64,000 nt of DNA. It comes from Piscinibacter sp. GTDB lineage: Bacteria; Pseudomonadota; Gammaproteobacteria; Burkholderiales; Burkholderiaceae_C. The notes beneath the pieces were generated by a model, which saw only the letters and a list, made by a program, of their open reading frames with translations, searched no databases and was not told the DNA's origin. The translations under genes and the position numbers were made by a program. The stretch spans positions 124,001-188,000 of the forward strand of contig JADJJI010000006.1 in assembly GCA_016706565.1 (NCBI GenBank). The letters are read 5' to 3'. Numbering within the stretch: the stretch's first letter is position 1; every line of letters begins with the position of its first letter. Of the stretch, positions 1 through 7,441 are shown piece after piece.

Positions 1-33
1 AGAGCGTAGCGCGCCCCATCCGCGTGGCAGAGC

Positions 34-981
34 TCAATCGGCAACAAGTCCAGTCAGCGTGAGCCGCGCGGCTTCCACCGCCTCTGTCTGACGGCTTCCG
101 ACCGCGCGAACAAAGACCTGCCCTGCTTCCGATGGTGCCGATTGCGTATCGACGACCACCTCGGTGCCATCGAGCCTGGCCAGCAAACGCAGCTTCGGCG
201 AAGCTCGGCGCCGGCTGCCGGTTGACATCTGCTCGGGCGACGGCGCCGAGACCGCTGGTTCTTGGCGCTGTGCAGCTCGCTCTGCAACTGCCTGAATGAG
301 CGCCGACGCGCCAGGCCGGATGCTTGCCGAGCCATCCGCGAGATCGGCGCGCAGCGCAGTCACGCGGTCTCGAGTGATGGCGTCGCGATCTGCGGTCCAG
401 GACTCCACGTACTGAGGGTGGTCACCGGCCAGCTTGCGAAGCTCGTACAGCTCGTTCAAGCCACGGCATCGGCCTTCGCGATAGGCAGAGATCAACCAGT
501 CCGGCGCGTCAATCAGCGCGGTGGCCATCGTCACGTACTGCCGGCTCTTGCCCAGGCGCCGGGCGATCACAGCCTGGGTATCACCCGCTGCCAGGCGGCG
601 CTGCACGAACAGCGCCAGCTCCAGCGGTTTCAGTCCCTCGCGCTGCTCGTTCTCGATCACTTGGTCGTAGCTGTCCGCCGTCTTGTCGACAAAAGCAGGA
701 ATGTCGAACTTGCCAACGAGCTTGGACGCCCGCAGGCGCCGGGCGCCGAAGTTCAGCATCCAACAGTCGGGCTGATCGGGGTGACGCCGTACCGAGATCG
801 GCTGCAGTACACCGCGCTCCTTGATCGACGCGGCCAGCTCGGCCAGGCCTTCTGGGTCGAACTCATTCCGGGGCTGGTCAGGATCTTCGATGATCGACTC
901 GATAGGCAGCTGCAGAGGTGCGCCGGCCAGCAGGTCGGCCGGCGTGCCCAGGAGGTCGAGCTGATCAAGCGGCAGACTCAT
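34..981 (-). CDS. parB: ParB-family partition protein
   Basis: ParB/Spo0J-type DNA-binding partner of ParA, expected to bind a centromere-like site and keep the element stably inherited. The ParB N-terminal domain lies at about residues 20-75, followed by the arginine-rich box (ENEQREGLKPLELA, about residue 110) and a helix-turn-helix (AVIARRLGKSRQYV). The C-terminal third is low-complexity and variable, as usual. An upstream in-frame ATG exists, but the ATG at 981 is preceded by GGAG six bases away, giving about 315 aa, a normal length. The start overlaps the end of parA by 17 bases, so the two are translationally coupled. The family call is secure; whether it serves an ICE or an integrated plasmid is inference. 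Confidence 0.93.
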   Translation of the reverse strand: MSLPLDQLDLLGTPADLLAGAPLQLPIESIIEDPDQPRNEFDPEGLAELAASIKERGVLQPISVRRHPDQPDCWMLNFGARRLRASKLVGKFDIPAFVDKTADSYDQVIENEQREGLKPLELALFVQRRLAAGDTQAVIARRLGKSRQYVTMATALIDAPDWLISAYREGRCRGLNELYELRKLAGDHPQYVESWTADRDAITRDRVTALRADLADGSASIRPGASALIQAVAERAAQRQEPAVSAPSPEQMSTGSRRRASPKLRLLARLDGTEVVVDTQSAPSEAGQVFVRAVGSRQTEAVEAARLTLTGLVAD

Positions 982-1804
982 GACTGACTCCAGGTTGTGC
1001 ATGTACCTGCGGTTGCCCCGCCACGATCCGGGCCAGCTCACGCAGGGTCGGCTCGATTTCCTTCGCTGCCTCACGCGCGGCGGTCTTCTTCATCTCCCAT
1101 AGAACCTGACCGTGCGCCTGGGCCTCGGCGATGGCCGAGCGGCGCGGCATCGAAGCGAAGTCGCCAGGTCCGTCACCGATGCGGATCAACAGCGGGTGAT
1201 ACCGCTGCACGATCTGCAGGAAGTTCGCCTTCTGGAACGGCGTAGGCTCGACCATCGTCGGCAGCAGGCCGATCAGCTGGAGCTTGGGGTTGAGCACCGC
1301 CTTGATCTTGCGCACGCCGACTCTGTCGTGATTCAACAGGCCATGGACGCCTTCCATCGCCTCCTGGTTGAGCTGGATCGGCGAGAGGACGAAGTCGGCC
1401 GAGGCCAGCGCGGCGATGACGCGGATGTCGGGGTTCGGGTTGGTGTCGATCACGCACACGTCGAAGTGCGCGTCCATGGCCGCCAGAAAGCTGCGCAGGT
1501 TGCGCGCGAACGGTGTGTGCATCGTCGGTTGGCGTTCAAGCATCAGCAGCCCCCGATCGCTCGGCACCAGAACGAACGCAGCGCTGGGCATCACCGAGAC
1601 GGCCTCAGTCAACAGACGATCCGACGTGAGACCGGCAGCGGTCGCGCGGTTCGACCGCTGTATGGGGCTGCCAAAGTTGCCCTGGTGGTCCAGGTCGACC
1701 GCCAGCACGCGCCGGCCATGCTGCACCAGGTGATGCGCCAGCAGCGTGGCGACGGCCGATTTGCCGACGCCACCCTTCTGGTTGGCGAGAACGAGTGTCT
1801 TCAT
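965..1804 (-). CDS. parA: ParA-family partition ATPase
   Basis: Deviant Walker-A ATPase of the ParA/Soj family (279 aa) that would work with the overlapping parB in segregation or in maintaining an excised element. The deviant Walker A motif is QKGGVGKSAVAT at residues 8-19, followed by DLDHQGN (the switch I-like DxxQGN) and CVIDTNPNPD (Walker B region). The ATG at 1804 is chosen because GGAGGA lies about six bases upstream and because the ParA fold begins immediately (MKTLVLANQKGG); a longer frame extends upstream but has no ParA-like sequence. There is no N-terminal HTH, so this is the short ParA type and autoregulation would rely on ParB or another factor. Confidence 0.94.
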   Translation of the reverse strand: MKTLVLANQKGGVGKSAVATLLAHHLVQHGRRVLAVDLDHQGNFGSPIQRSNRATAAGLTSDRLLTEAVSVMPSAAFVLVPSDRGLLMLERQPTMHTPFARNLRSFLAAMDAHFDVCVIDTNPNPDIRVIAALASADFVLSPIQLNQEAMEGVHGLLNHDRVGVRKIKAVLNPKLQLIGLLPTMVEPTPFQKANFLQIVQRYHPLLIRIGDGPGDFASMPRRSAIAEAQAHGQVLWEMKKTAAREAAKEIEPTLRELARIVAGQPQVHAQPGVSHESAA

Positions 1805-1950
1805 CAAGAGTCCTCCGGCGCAATCGACAGGGGATGAGCCGTGGCGGAGGACTGTTCCCGGGCGCCGCGCCTCGAAGGCCGGCGGCCGGGATCGCGCGAG
1901 CCGGCGCCAGCCGGCGAGCGCGCGCCGTTGAAAACCGGCCGCACGCACGC

Positions 1951-1978
1951 ACCGTCCCGATGATCGAATCGGGACGGT
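1951..1978. promoter_or_regulatory. perfect inverted repeat upstream of parA (candidate parS or operator)
   Basis: The arms ACCGTCCCGAT and ATCGGGACGGT are perfect reverse complements of 11 bases around a 6-base centre. The repeat sits about 150 bases upstream of the parA start. There is no T-tract in either direction, so a terminator is less likely than a protein-binding site. Centromere (parS) sites recognised by ParB are often palindromes beside parAB, but this sequence is not the chromosomal parS consensus. Confidence 0.45.
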
Positions 1979-1987
1979 GGCGGCTGC

Positions 1988-2015
1988 GCGCTGGATTCGA
2001 TGCCGATTCCAGCGC
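1988..2015. repeat. 12-bp-arm inverted repeat, copy 1
   Basis: The arms GCGCTGGATTCG and CGATTCCAGCGC pair with one mismatch around a 4-base loop. A near-identical perfect copy lies at 2520-2547 after the next gene upstream, so this is a repeated element motif placed downstream of genes on the minus strand. Confidence 0.55.
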
Positions 2016-2093
2016 GGCCCGCGTCAGACTTGCTGTCGGGCCCCTAGGCGCGGCGCACTCAGGCCGGCACTTTGGCCCAGCGCCGCGACGCGG

Positions 2094-2450
2094 TCACCCG
2101 CCTGCGGGCCAGCGAAGTCCCCACCGGTCGATGACGGCACGCACGCGGGCGTCACCATCGGGAACCAGCGTGTACAGGTCGGCACGGCCCCAGCGCAGCG
2201 CGTCCAGGCAGCACAGCATGTCGTCACTGATCGCGATGTCGACGGCGCGAAGCTCGAAGGGGTCCAGCTGGAAGGCCTGGCCGTTGTAGGTCGCGGCGAG
2301 GAAACGAGCGACGCGCGGGATCTGGCCGGAGTCGCGGGTTTCGGCGAGCTGCAGCAGTCGCGCGAAGGCCTGGGCGCCTTTGCGGGTGGCTTCGCCGGAC
2401 CGGGCGGCGAACGTGTCCAGATCGTCGAGCGTTTCGGGTGCCATGTTCAT
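2094..2450 (-). CDS. small conserved ICE/plasmid protein of unknown function
   Basis: A 118-aa acidic, cysteine-poor protein without a signal peptide or membrane segment. It contains an alpha-helical stretch (ATRKGAQAFARLLQLAETRDSGQ) and ends WGLRWPAGG. From memory it resembles a small family found beside ssb and DUF932 genes in conjugative elements (DUF7673-like); this could not be checked. The ATG at 2450 follows GAGGTGATGGA; a second ATG six bases later (2444) is also possible. It lies in the same direction as the DUF932 and ssb genes and is probably co-transcribed with them. No function can be assigned. Confidence 0.6.
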   Translation of the reverse strand: MNMAPETLDDLDTFAARSGEATRKGAQAFARLLQLAETRDSGQIPRVARFLAATYNGQAFQLDPFELRAVDIAISDDMLCCLDALRWGRADLYTLVPDGDARVRAVIDRWGLRWPAGG

Positions 2451-2519
2451 TCCATCACCTCGCGCGGAGTGGCGCAGCCGCCTGCGCACCGATGGTCGGA
2501 TCGGTGCGCGGCTGCGGGC

Positions 2520-2547
2520 GCGCTGGATTCGGGGTCGAATCCAGCGC
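2520..2547. repeat. 12-bp-arm inverted repeat, copy 2
   Basis: The arms GCGCTGGATTCG and CGAATCCAGCGC are perfect reverse complements around a GGGT loop. It lies 15 bases downstream of the DUF932 stop codon (minus strand) and matches the repeat at 1988-2015. It could act as a hairpin terminator lacking a T-tract, or as a binding site for an element-encoded protein. Confidence 0.55.
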
Positions 2548-2562
2548 GGTCGGCTCACGGGT

Positions 2563-3426
2563 TCAGGCCTTCAGCTTGCGCATCTCCTCGGCCAGCATCC
2601 ACAGCGCACGGTTCAGGCTCACGCCGCGGTCAATGCTGCCGACCGGCCGGGTCTGCAGTCGGCGACCCTGGGCGCTGCGGCCGGGCTGGCCACCGCGGAT
2701 CACGTTCTCCTGCACGCGCTGGAACGTCGTCCACAGACTGTGGCCGATGTCCTCGGGCCGGCGCGCCTCGATCAACTGCTCGGCCGTCACCGGGGCGGGC
2801 CGATGGCCTCCGGTTTCCTCGACGGTGCGCTCTCCGAAGCGCAGCGCCAGGGCGGCAGTCGCGAAGGCCACTTCTTCGGGCGGCGCGAGCTGCAGCGCCT
2901 TCATGGCCTCGGTGTGCTCGCCCACGGCCTCGAACTCGTCGAGCACGCGGAACGCGCCTTCGATCACCTCGCCCTGGATGTTGCCCTTGTGCGGGATGCG
3001 GATGTCGTCCACCACCTCGCCCACCACCAGGCCGTTGCAGCAGACGAAGCGGAACATGCCGGCCAGCATTTGGTACGAGCTGGCGCCGTCGTGGCTGTTG
3101 ATCAGGATGATCTCGTTCGCCTCGGGCCGGGTCTGGACCTGGCCGGCGTGGCGCATGCGGATCATGTGCTTGGTGAACTCCGCCTTGCCTTCGACGCGGC
3201 TGGCGCCCTGGGCGACCATGAAGGGCTCGAAGCCCTCCTTGCGCAGGCCGCGCAGGACATCGATGGTGGGGATGTAGGTGTAGCGCTCGGAGCGGCTCGC
3301 GTGCTTGCCCTCGGCGAAGATGGACGGCGCCGCGGCGCGCATTTGGTCTTCGTTCAGTGGTTGGTCACCGCGCATCACGCGGGTGTTGCGGGCAAAGCGG
3401 GTCGCCAGGGTCGGGGTCGAGTACAT
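2563..3426 (-). CDS. DUF932 domain protein (YfjQ/YafZ-like)
   Basis: A 287-aa protein of the DUF932 family, typical of prophages, plasmids and ICEs. The biochemical role is not established. The characteristic N-terminal part is visible (VMRGDQPLNEDQMRAAAPSI, then SRSERYTYIPTIDVLRGLR), followed by NEIILINSHDGASSYQ and RFVCCNGLVV, matching the family core. The start at 3426 (MYSTPTLATRF) is supported by AAGGAAA eight bases upstream; the much longer open frame that continues upstream only overlaps the ssb gene in another frame. It sits between ssb and the small unknown gene, all leftward, in an element-maintenance operon. Confidence 0.88.
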   Translation of the reverse strand: MYSTPTLATRFARNTRVMRGDQPLNEDQMRAAAPSIFAEGKHASRSERYTYIPTIDVLRGLRKEGFEPFMVAQGASRVEGKAEFTKHMIRMRHAGQVQTRPEANEIILINSHDGASSYQMLAGMFRFVCCNGLVVGEVVDDIRIPHKGNIQGEVIEGAFRVLDEFEAVGEHTEAMKALQLAPPEEVAFATAALALRFGERTVEETGGHRPAPVTAEQLIEARRPEDIGHSLWTTFQRVQENVIRGGQPGRSAQGRRLQTRPVGSIDRGVSLNRALWMLAEEMRKLKA

Positions 3427-3503
3427 GATGGTTTCCTTCGATCGTTGAATGAGGTTCGAAGGGCGGGCGCGGCTCGTCGGCATCACGCCCACCCGATGAG
3501 GGT

Positions 3504-3974
3504 TCAGGCGTCGGCGTGCGCCGGCTGGCGCGCGCTGCGGGGCTTGCGGGTGCTGGCGGCCGGTGCGGCTTGCTCGCCGCTGCGCGCGGTCGGCACGCTC
3601 TCGGCGCCCTGGCCACCGTTGCGGCGGGCTTCGCTCTCGGCGCGGCTGTCGAGGTAGTCGATCTCCTCGGCCGTGAACGCCATGCCGTAGACGGTTTCGC
3701 CGTCCTTCTCGTAGTTGTTGTTGCGCAGCCGGCCGACGATGTTGACGTGCGAGCCCTTGCCCAGGTACTCGGCGGCGTTCTCGGCCTGCTTGCCCCACAG
3801 CGTCCACTGGATCGCGGTGGACTCCTCCTCGCGGCTGTCGCCGCTGCCGCGCCGGGTGTTGCTGATGGCGGTCAGCACGCCCTTGGCGATCTTGCCTTCG
3901 CGGCCGTTGACGAATTCGAGCTTGACGGCGCCCGCCAGGTGCGCGTGACGTTGGAACACTTGAACGTTGGCCAT
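3504..3974 (-). CDS. ssb: single-stranded DNA-binding protein, ICE/plasmid type
   Basis: SSB protein of 156 aa with an OB fold in the first ~110 residues (VQVFQRHAHLAGAVKLEFVNG, TAIQWTLWGKQAENAAEYLGKGSHVNIVGRL). A disordered low-complexity tail follows; it lacks the classic acidic DDxPF end of chromosomal SSB, which fits an element-borne copy. The sequence reads ATGGCCATGGCC; AAGGAG is too close (two bases) to the first ATG but eight bases from the second, so the start is placed at 3974. It would protect single-stranded transfer or replication intermediates. It heads the leftward ssb-DUF932-unknown run. Confidence 0.9.
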   Translation of the reverse strand: MANVQVFQRHAHLAGAVKLEFVNGREGKIAKGVLTAISNTRRGSGDSREEESTAIQWTLWGKQAENAAEYLGKGSHVNIVGRLRNNNYEKDGETVYGMAFTAEEIDYLDSRAESEARRNGGQGAESVPTARSGEQAAPAASTRKPRSARQPAHADA

Positions 3975-4410
3975 GGCCATATCTCCTTGCGTGAGAGATC
4001 AGCCGGGCCCCGGTCCGGGTTGCCCTGAAAACTGATCCTCTCGCTCGGACTTCCTCGCTCCCGCCCACGGGCGGGCGGGGGGTGGGCATGGCCCCTTCCC
4101 TCACGGGAAGGGGTTGGGGATGGGTGGGGTTCCTCGCAGCCGAAGCAGTGAGCCAGTTTCCCGGCCCACCGCTTGAAGATCCCCCCACAAGTCCCCCTCA
4201 CTCTTGACGGGGGCGCCGTGGGGGGAGCGCGGTGGGACGACTGGCGCACGGGCTGCCCCCTCCCCGCGGGCGGCGCAGCGTCGCGGCCGATGTGCCAGCT
4301 CGCCTGGCGCAGCGGTTGCAGCGCAGCCGACCGAACGATCACGAGCAGCGGCGGCTCTGCGGCCGACGTGCCACCAAGCGCAGCGACTGGCGCGGCGGTC
4401 GAGCCGCTGC
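3975..4410. other. G/C-rich noncoding stretch before the R1/R2 module
   Basis: No credible gene is seen here. The sequence holds a perfect hairpin (CCCCTTCCC at 4092-4100 and GGGAAGGGG at 4105-4113 around TCAC) and G/C-rich low-complexity DNA. Short open frames have no recognisable product and no ribosome-binding site. Confidence 0.5.
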
Positions 4411-4600
4411 GAGCACTTCAGTGCCCCTTGACTTCAGCGGCCCGGCTACGGGCATGGCGGGTGACCGGGGTGGCGATCTGACCGGCGCCGCACCGAGCGC
4501 AGCGACCTGCAAGCCGGTCAGTTCGCCAAGCGGGCCTCGTTCACGCGCAGCGTGAAGGAAACAGGGCCCGCGGTCCCCGGGCACGGGAAAGGGCCGCCGC
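4411..4600. repeat. intergenic repeat R1, copy a
   Basis: About 190 bases that recur at 5745-5944 with high identity. The shared text runs from GAGCACTTCA through GCGGGTGACCGGGGTGGCGA and CAAGCCGGTCAGTTCGCCAA to CCCGGGCACGGGAAA. Copy b has a small internal expansion of about ten bases. In this copy R1 is directly followed by R2. Confidence 0.8.
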
Positions 4601-4616
4601 ATGTCTCAGCCGGCAC

Positions 4617-4738
4617 CGCCGGCCTGACCGTGTTGCGTGAGGGATGGCAGCCCGTCAGGGGCGAGACGCTGGGCCTTTGACAGCGGCTCGACGCGCAGCG
4701 CAACAGCCCGGCCCCGCGCAGCGGGGACACGCCCCGGC
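4617..4738. repeat. intergenic repeat R2, copy a
   Basis: About 120 bases that recur at 9063-9172. The common core includes CCGTGTTGCGTGA, CAGCGGCTCGACGCGCAGCG and GCGCAGCGGGGACACG. Here R2 lies immediately after R1, forming an intact R1-R2 composite upstream of the HEPN-CBS gene. Confidence 0.75.
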
Positions 4739-4838
4739 AACACCTACTGATCACGACGACCACAACCACCACCACCGTCAGAGCCTTCACGCTCACGCGA
4801 ACTACCATCCTCTCTCGCCGATCCACCCAGGCCACTGC

Positions 4839-5651
4839 ATGCCCCGTAGTCGAACACCCGGTCAAGGCTCCACTTCGCGGGACCTCGAACCGCATGAGCG
4901 CGTCCACTACCGAGACCGCTTCCGCGAGGCACGCTATGCCGCCCTGGCCGACGCCGAAGGCTTCGGTGCCATCTGCTTTGCCCTCGAAGCACTGGGACTG
5001 CGACTGCTCGGCAAACAGGCGGTCCTGGAGCAGTACAAGCCAAAGATTGCAGCTTGCGCCGCGAACTCACCGGTATTGACTGAACTGCCCGAGCGATTCC
5101 CGTCCAGGTTCAAGTCCTTCGAGGCGCTCTACAGAACAGTTCAGACCGCCCGCAACGACGCAATGCATATCGGCGCCTACGCGCGCCACGCAACCGAAGC
5201 CGCCATCGAGCTGAGCATCGGCCTGGAGGAAGCACTGATGGCGAATTTCGAGAAGACTGTGAAGGACGTGATGGTGACGTCGCCCATGACGGTTCAGCCT
5301 TGGCAACCCGTGGCTCACGCCCGGCAACTCATGTTGATGCACTCGTTCTCGTTCCTGCCCGTGCGCATCGGGAAGTCGTGGTGGCTCGTATCCGAAATCG
5401 GCTTGGCCAAGTTCCTGGGTGTGAATGGCGACACCAAGAAGGCACGCCTCGCACAAACCGTTCAGGAGGCCAAGGCCGACGGAATGAAGTTGGTCAAGCT
5501 GCGTGACGTGGACCTGCTGCAGGAAGGAATGACCATTGCCGCAGTTCTTGAGCGAGCGAAAGTTCAGAAGGGACCAACACTTTGGCTCGTCGTTGACGAG
5601 AAGCACCCTGACCACCTCGCCGGCGTGCTGTCGCCGTTCGAGCTGATGTAG
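4839..5651 (+). CDS. HEPN-CBS fusion protein
   Basis: A 270-aa soluble protein. The N-terminal ~135 residues are helical and contain RNDAMH at residues 105-110, an exact RNxxxH motif as found at the RNase centre of HEPN domains. The C-terminal half holds a pair of CBS motifs: VMVTSPMTVQPWQPV at about 145-160 with a following FSFLPVRIGKSWWLVS, and a more diverged repeat ending in LAGVLSPFELM. CBS pairs bind adenine nucleotides or other nucleotide ligands, so a nucleotide-gated RNase is an attractive inference. The start at 4839 is the first ATG that gives a protein rather than translation of the R2 repeat; its ribosome-binding site is weak. The gene stands alone, bracketed by R1-R2 on the left and R1 on the right. 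Confidence 0.7.
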   Translation: MPRSRTPGQGSTSRDLEPHERVHYRDRFREARYAALADAEGFGAICFALEALGLRLLGKQAVLEQYKPKIAACAANSPVLTELPERFPSRFKSFEALYRTVQTARNDAMHIGAYARHATEAAIELSIGLEEALMANFEKTVKDVMVTSPMTVQPWQPVAHARQLMLMHSFSFLPVRIGKSWWLVSEIGLAKFLGVNGDTKKARLAQTVQEAKADGMKLVKLRDVDLLQEGMTIAAVLERAKVQKGPTLWLVVDEKHPDHLAGVLSPFELM

Positions 5652-6014
5652 GACCAGCCGGGCCTGGTCGGACCAGGCAGCAGCGTTGGTTGTGTGGAGC
5701 ACGCTCTGCGAGCAGCGCACCAGCATTCCACGGCGCGAATCACCGAGCACTTCAATGCACCCGGCATTCAGCGGCCCGGCTCCGGGCTTGGCGGGTGACC
5801 GGGGTGGCGATCTGGCCGGCGCCGCACCGAGCGGAGCGCAGCGCAGCGACCTGCAAGCCGGTCAGTTCGCCAAGCGGGCCTCGTTCACGCGCAGCGTGAA
5901 GGAATCAGGGCCCGCGATCCCCGGGCACGGGAAACGGCCGCAGCGTTCTCCATCTAAGTATCGGCGTCGAGATTGGATCGAACAGTGAGCGCGGAGGTGC
6001 GCGATGTGGTGCTG
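5652..6014. other. noncoding spacer with repeat R1b
   Basis: The spacer begins with a small hairpin directly after the HEPN-CBS stop (GACCAG at 5652-5657 and CTGGTC at 5664-5669), a possible weak terminator. Most of the remainder is repeat R1 copy b. After 5945 the base composition becomes visibly more A/T rich as the RiPP cluster begins. No gene is seen. Confidence 0.5.
5745..5944. repeat. intergenic repeat R1, copy b
   Basis: Second copy of R1, in the same orientation as copy a. It is not followed by R2; the DNA diverges at about 5945 into the RiPP cluster. R2 reappears only at the other side of that cluster (9063). Confidence 0.8.
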
Positions 6015-6863
6015 CTACCGGCGGACCACAGACAACATATCGCCAGGCGCAAGCCGGCCCACTAGGGTGACGCCCGCGTCAGTCAGATCGTCGGAATATT
6101 TGGCGAAGTCCAACTCTCGAACGTCTGCGGCAATTTGAACCCGTCGATGCCGAGCATAGCTGGCCAAGCTGCCGTTCATTTCCAGCCGCTGCAGCCAATG
6201 GTCAATGACACGGAAGACATAGAGTGCATGAACAATTCCAGACACCGGGCGGAGCTCGCGTTTCCACGGTGAATAGTGCTTCGTCAGACTGTTCCGCACC
6301 AGCGGAACGGTGTTCTCGATCAAGGTCAGCTGCAGGTGCATAGACTCATGGATGACCGCCTCCGCCATGCGAGCCGCGGCCGTGGTGCCAGTCGCGGCAG
6401 ATACGAAAATCGAGAATGGAATGCTTGGGTCGCTATAACTGACATCGTAGCTTGGGTCGTCGACATGAAGAATGTGGACGCTGAGCGCGAGTCGAGCGAC
6501 CGTGTCGCATAGCGAAGGAACTTTGCCAATCAGCGAGGACGAGTCAGAGAGGGCCTTCAGCAGGTCACTGTTAACTTGATCAAGGCGTGCTGGAGTGATG
6601 CCTCTATCCAGAAAGCCAGCTGACACGGGGCCTGGCATGAATTCGATGCGCAAGCGCGGGCCATGGGTACCATTTTCGGGCGCTACATCAACGACCGCGG
6701 CGGGATCAACAGATCGCAGATGACGAGACGTCGAATATCCGTTCCCGGGCGCATCAAGTCGCCGCTGTCCCTCAGCAGCCAGTAGTTCGGCTAGGCCGGG
6801 GAACCAAAGCGGACAGCATACGTCGCTCAGGCAGCTGTGGATCTGCTCGGCAAGGTTCCGCAC
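6015..6863 (-). CDS. HExxH-type, probably alpha-ketoglutarate-dependent peptide hydroxylase
   Basis: A 282-aa protein with HESMH at residues 172-176 (VIHESMHLQLTLIE), followed by SPWKRELRPVSGIVHALYVF. From memory this layout matches the HExxH-motif family found beside RiPP maturases, whose studied members are described as Fe/alpha-ketoglutarate peptide beta-hydroxylases rather than proteases; that assignment is recalled, not verified. It is the last gene of the leftward RiPP operon. The likely start is GTG at 6863, overlapping the upstream oxygenase gene by 37 bases, so translational coupling is expected. The substrate would be the Tyr/His-rich peptide encoded at 8568-8744. Codon use is more A/T rich than in flanking genes, suggesting transfer. 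Confidence 0.7.
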   Translation of the reverse strand: MRNLAEQIHSCLSDVCCPLWFPGLAELLAAEGQRRLDAPGNGYSTSRHLRSVDPAAVVDVAPENGTHGPRLRIEFMPGPVSAGFLDRGITPARLDQVNSDLLKALSDSSSLIGKVPSLCDTVARLALSVHILHVDDPSYDVSYSDPSIPFSIFVSAATGTTAAARMAEAVIHESMHLQLTLIENTVPLVRNSLTKHYSPWKRELRPVSGIVHALYVFRVIDHWLQRLEMNGSLASYARHRRVQIAADVRELDFAKYSDDLTDAGVTLVGRLAPGDMLSVVRR

Positions 6864-7441
6864 GATGGCCTGAGGAAAAAGGAGAGAACTAATGTGAAGC
6901 GCTCTCCTGCGCTGATCGGCGTCACCGCGTGGAGTGAACTCGGAGAAATCTCGAAAAGAACCCCAGTGTTGTGTACCGGCCTAAGCATCCGATGAACATC
7001 TCGAGGGTCATCGCTGTTGAAGAAAACCAGGGCTCCGCCATTGTCGTCGGACCAACCGCGGTTCAGTTGTATCAGCAGTCGATGCGACTCTTCTCCGGGG
7101 ATGAAGTCGTTGTGAATCCTAATTCGCTGCCCCGCAGTAAGCTTGTGGGCAGTAATGTCAATTCGCTCATCGAGGTCAGCTTCGAACTTGGTTTCGATGT
7201 GAGAGCGAAGGTTCCGCAAAGCTTCAACAGAAAAGACCTGACCAACGGCGCGGGGAACGAGAACATCAGCGAAGCTGAACTCGTGTTGTTCGTAGAAGTC
7301 TGCGATTCGCAATTGCCAAGGAGCATCGCTTTCAAGCCAGTCCAACACGTCGTCCGCATCCCGAGGCTCGAGCCCCTGGGTGACGACGCTATACGGAAAC
7401 GGCTGGCGACGAAGTTGCTCGTTCCGCGAGACGAGGATCAA
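6827..7441 (-). CDS. yhhC: 2-oxoglutarate/Fe(II) oxygenase of the cyclophane RiPP cluster
   Basis: A 204-aa prolyl-4-hydroxylase-like oxygenase. The iron ligands are visible: H110 and D112 (RIHNDF), distal H171 (SLHAVTPI) and R181 for the 2-oxoglutarate carboxylate (GERFTLVLSF). It matches, from memory, the family named YhhC (cyclophane-containing peptide 2OG-Fe(II) oxygenase); the name is unrelated to Escherichia coli yhh genes. The likely start is TTG at 7441 with GGAAGG upstream; it overlaps the end of the radical SAM gene by 53 bases. It would hydroxylate the cyclised precursor peptide. The exact residue modified cannot be read from the sequence. Confidence 0.8.
   Translation of the reverse strand: MILVSRNEQLRRQPFPYSVVTQGLEPRDADDVLDWLESDAPWQLRIADFYEQHEFSFADVLVPRAVGQVFSVEALRNLRSHIETKFEADLDERIDITAHKLTAGQRIRIHNDFIPGEESHRLLIQLNRGWSDDNGGALVFFNSDDPRDVHRMLRPVHNTGVLFEISPSSLHAVTPISAGERFTLVLSFFLRPSCGTLPSRSTAA

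Larger units (their letters stand above)
1805..2093. other. intergenic region upstream of parA
   Basis: This 289-base gap between the small unknown gene and parA should carry the parA promoter. It is very G/C rich and contains two separate inverted repeats (listed individually) but no convincing ORF. No sigma-70 boxes stand out. Confidence 0.5.

Noticed and set aside
1988-2547. The repeated inverted repeats, considered as a CRISPR remnant.
   Set aside because: There are only two copies more than 500 bases apart, with a gene between them and no spacer pattern.
2563-4188. A 541-codon frame that would join the DUF932 protein with upstream sequence.
   Set aside because: The extension overlaps the ssb gene in another frame; the DUF932 start at 3426 has its own ribosome-binding site.
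4173-4602. Several 75-107-codon frames in the R1 repeat region.
   Set aside because: They are low-complexity, lack ribosome-binding sites and lie in a noncoding repeat also found elsewhere.
6015-6863. Reading the HExxH protein as a metalloprotease that cleaves the RiPP leader.
   Set aside because: The sequence after the motif (RPVSGIVHALYVF) fits the peptide-hydroxylase type recalled from RiPP clusters better than known leader peptidases, although protease activity is not excluded.
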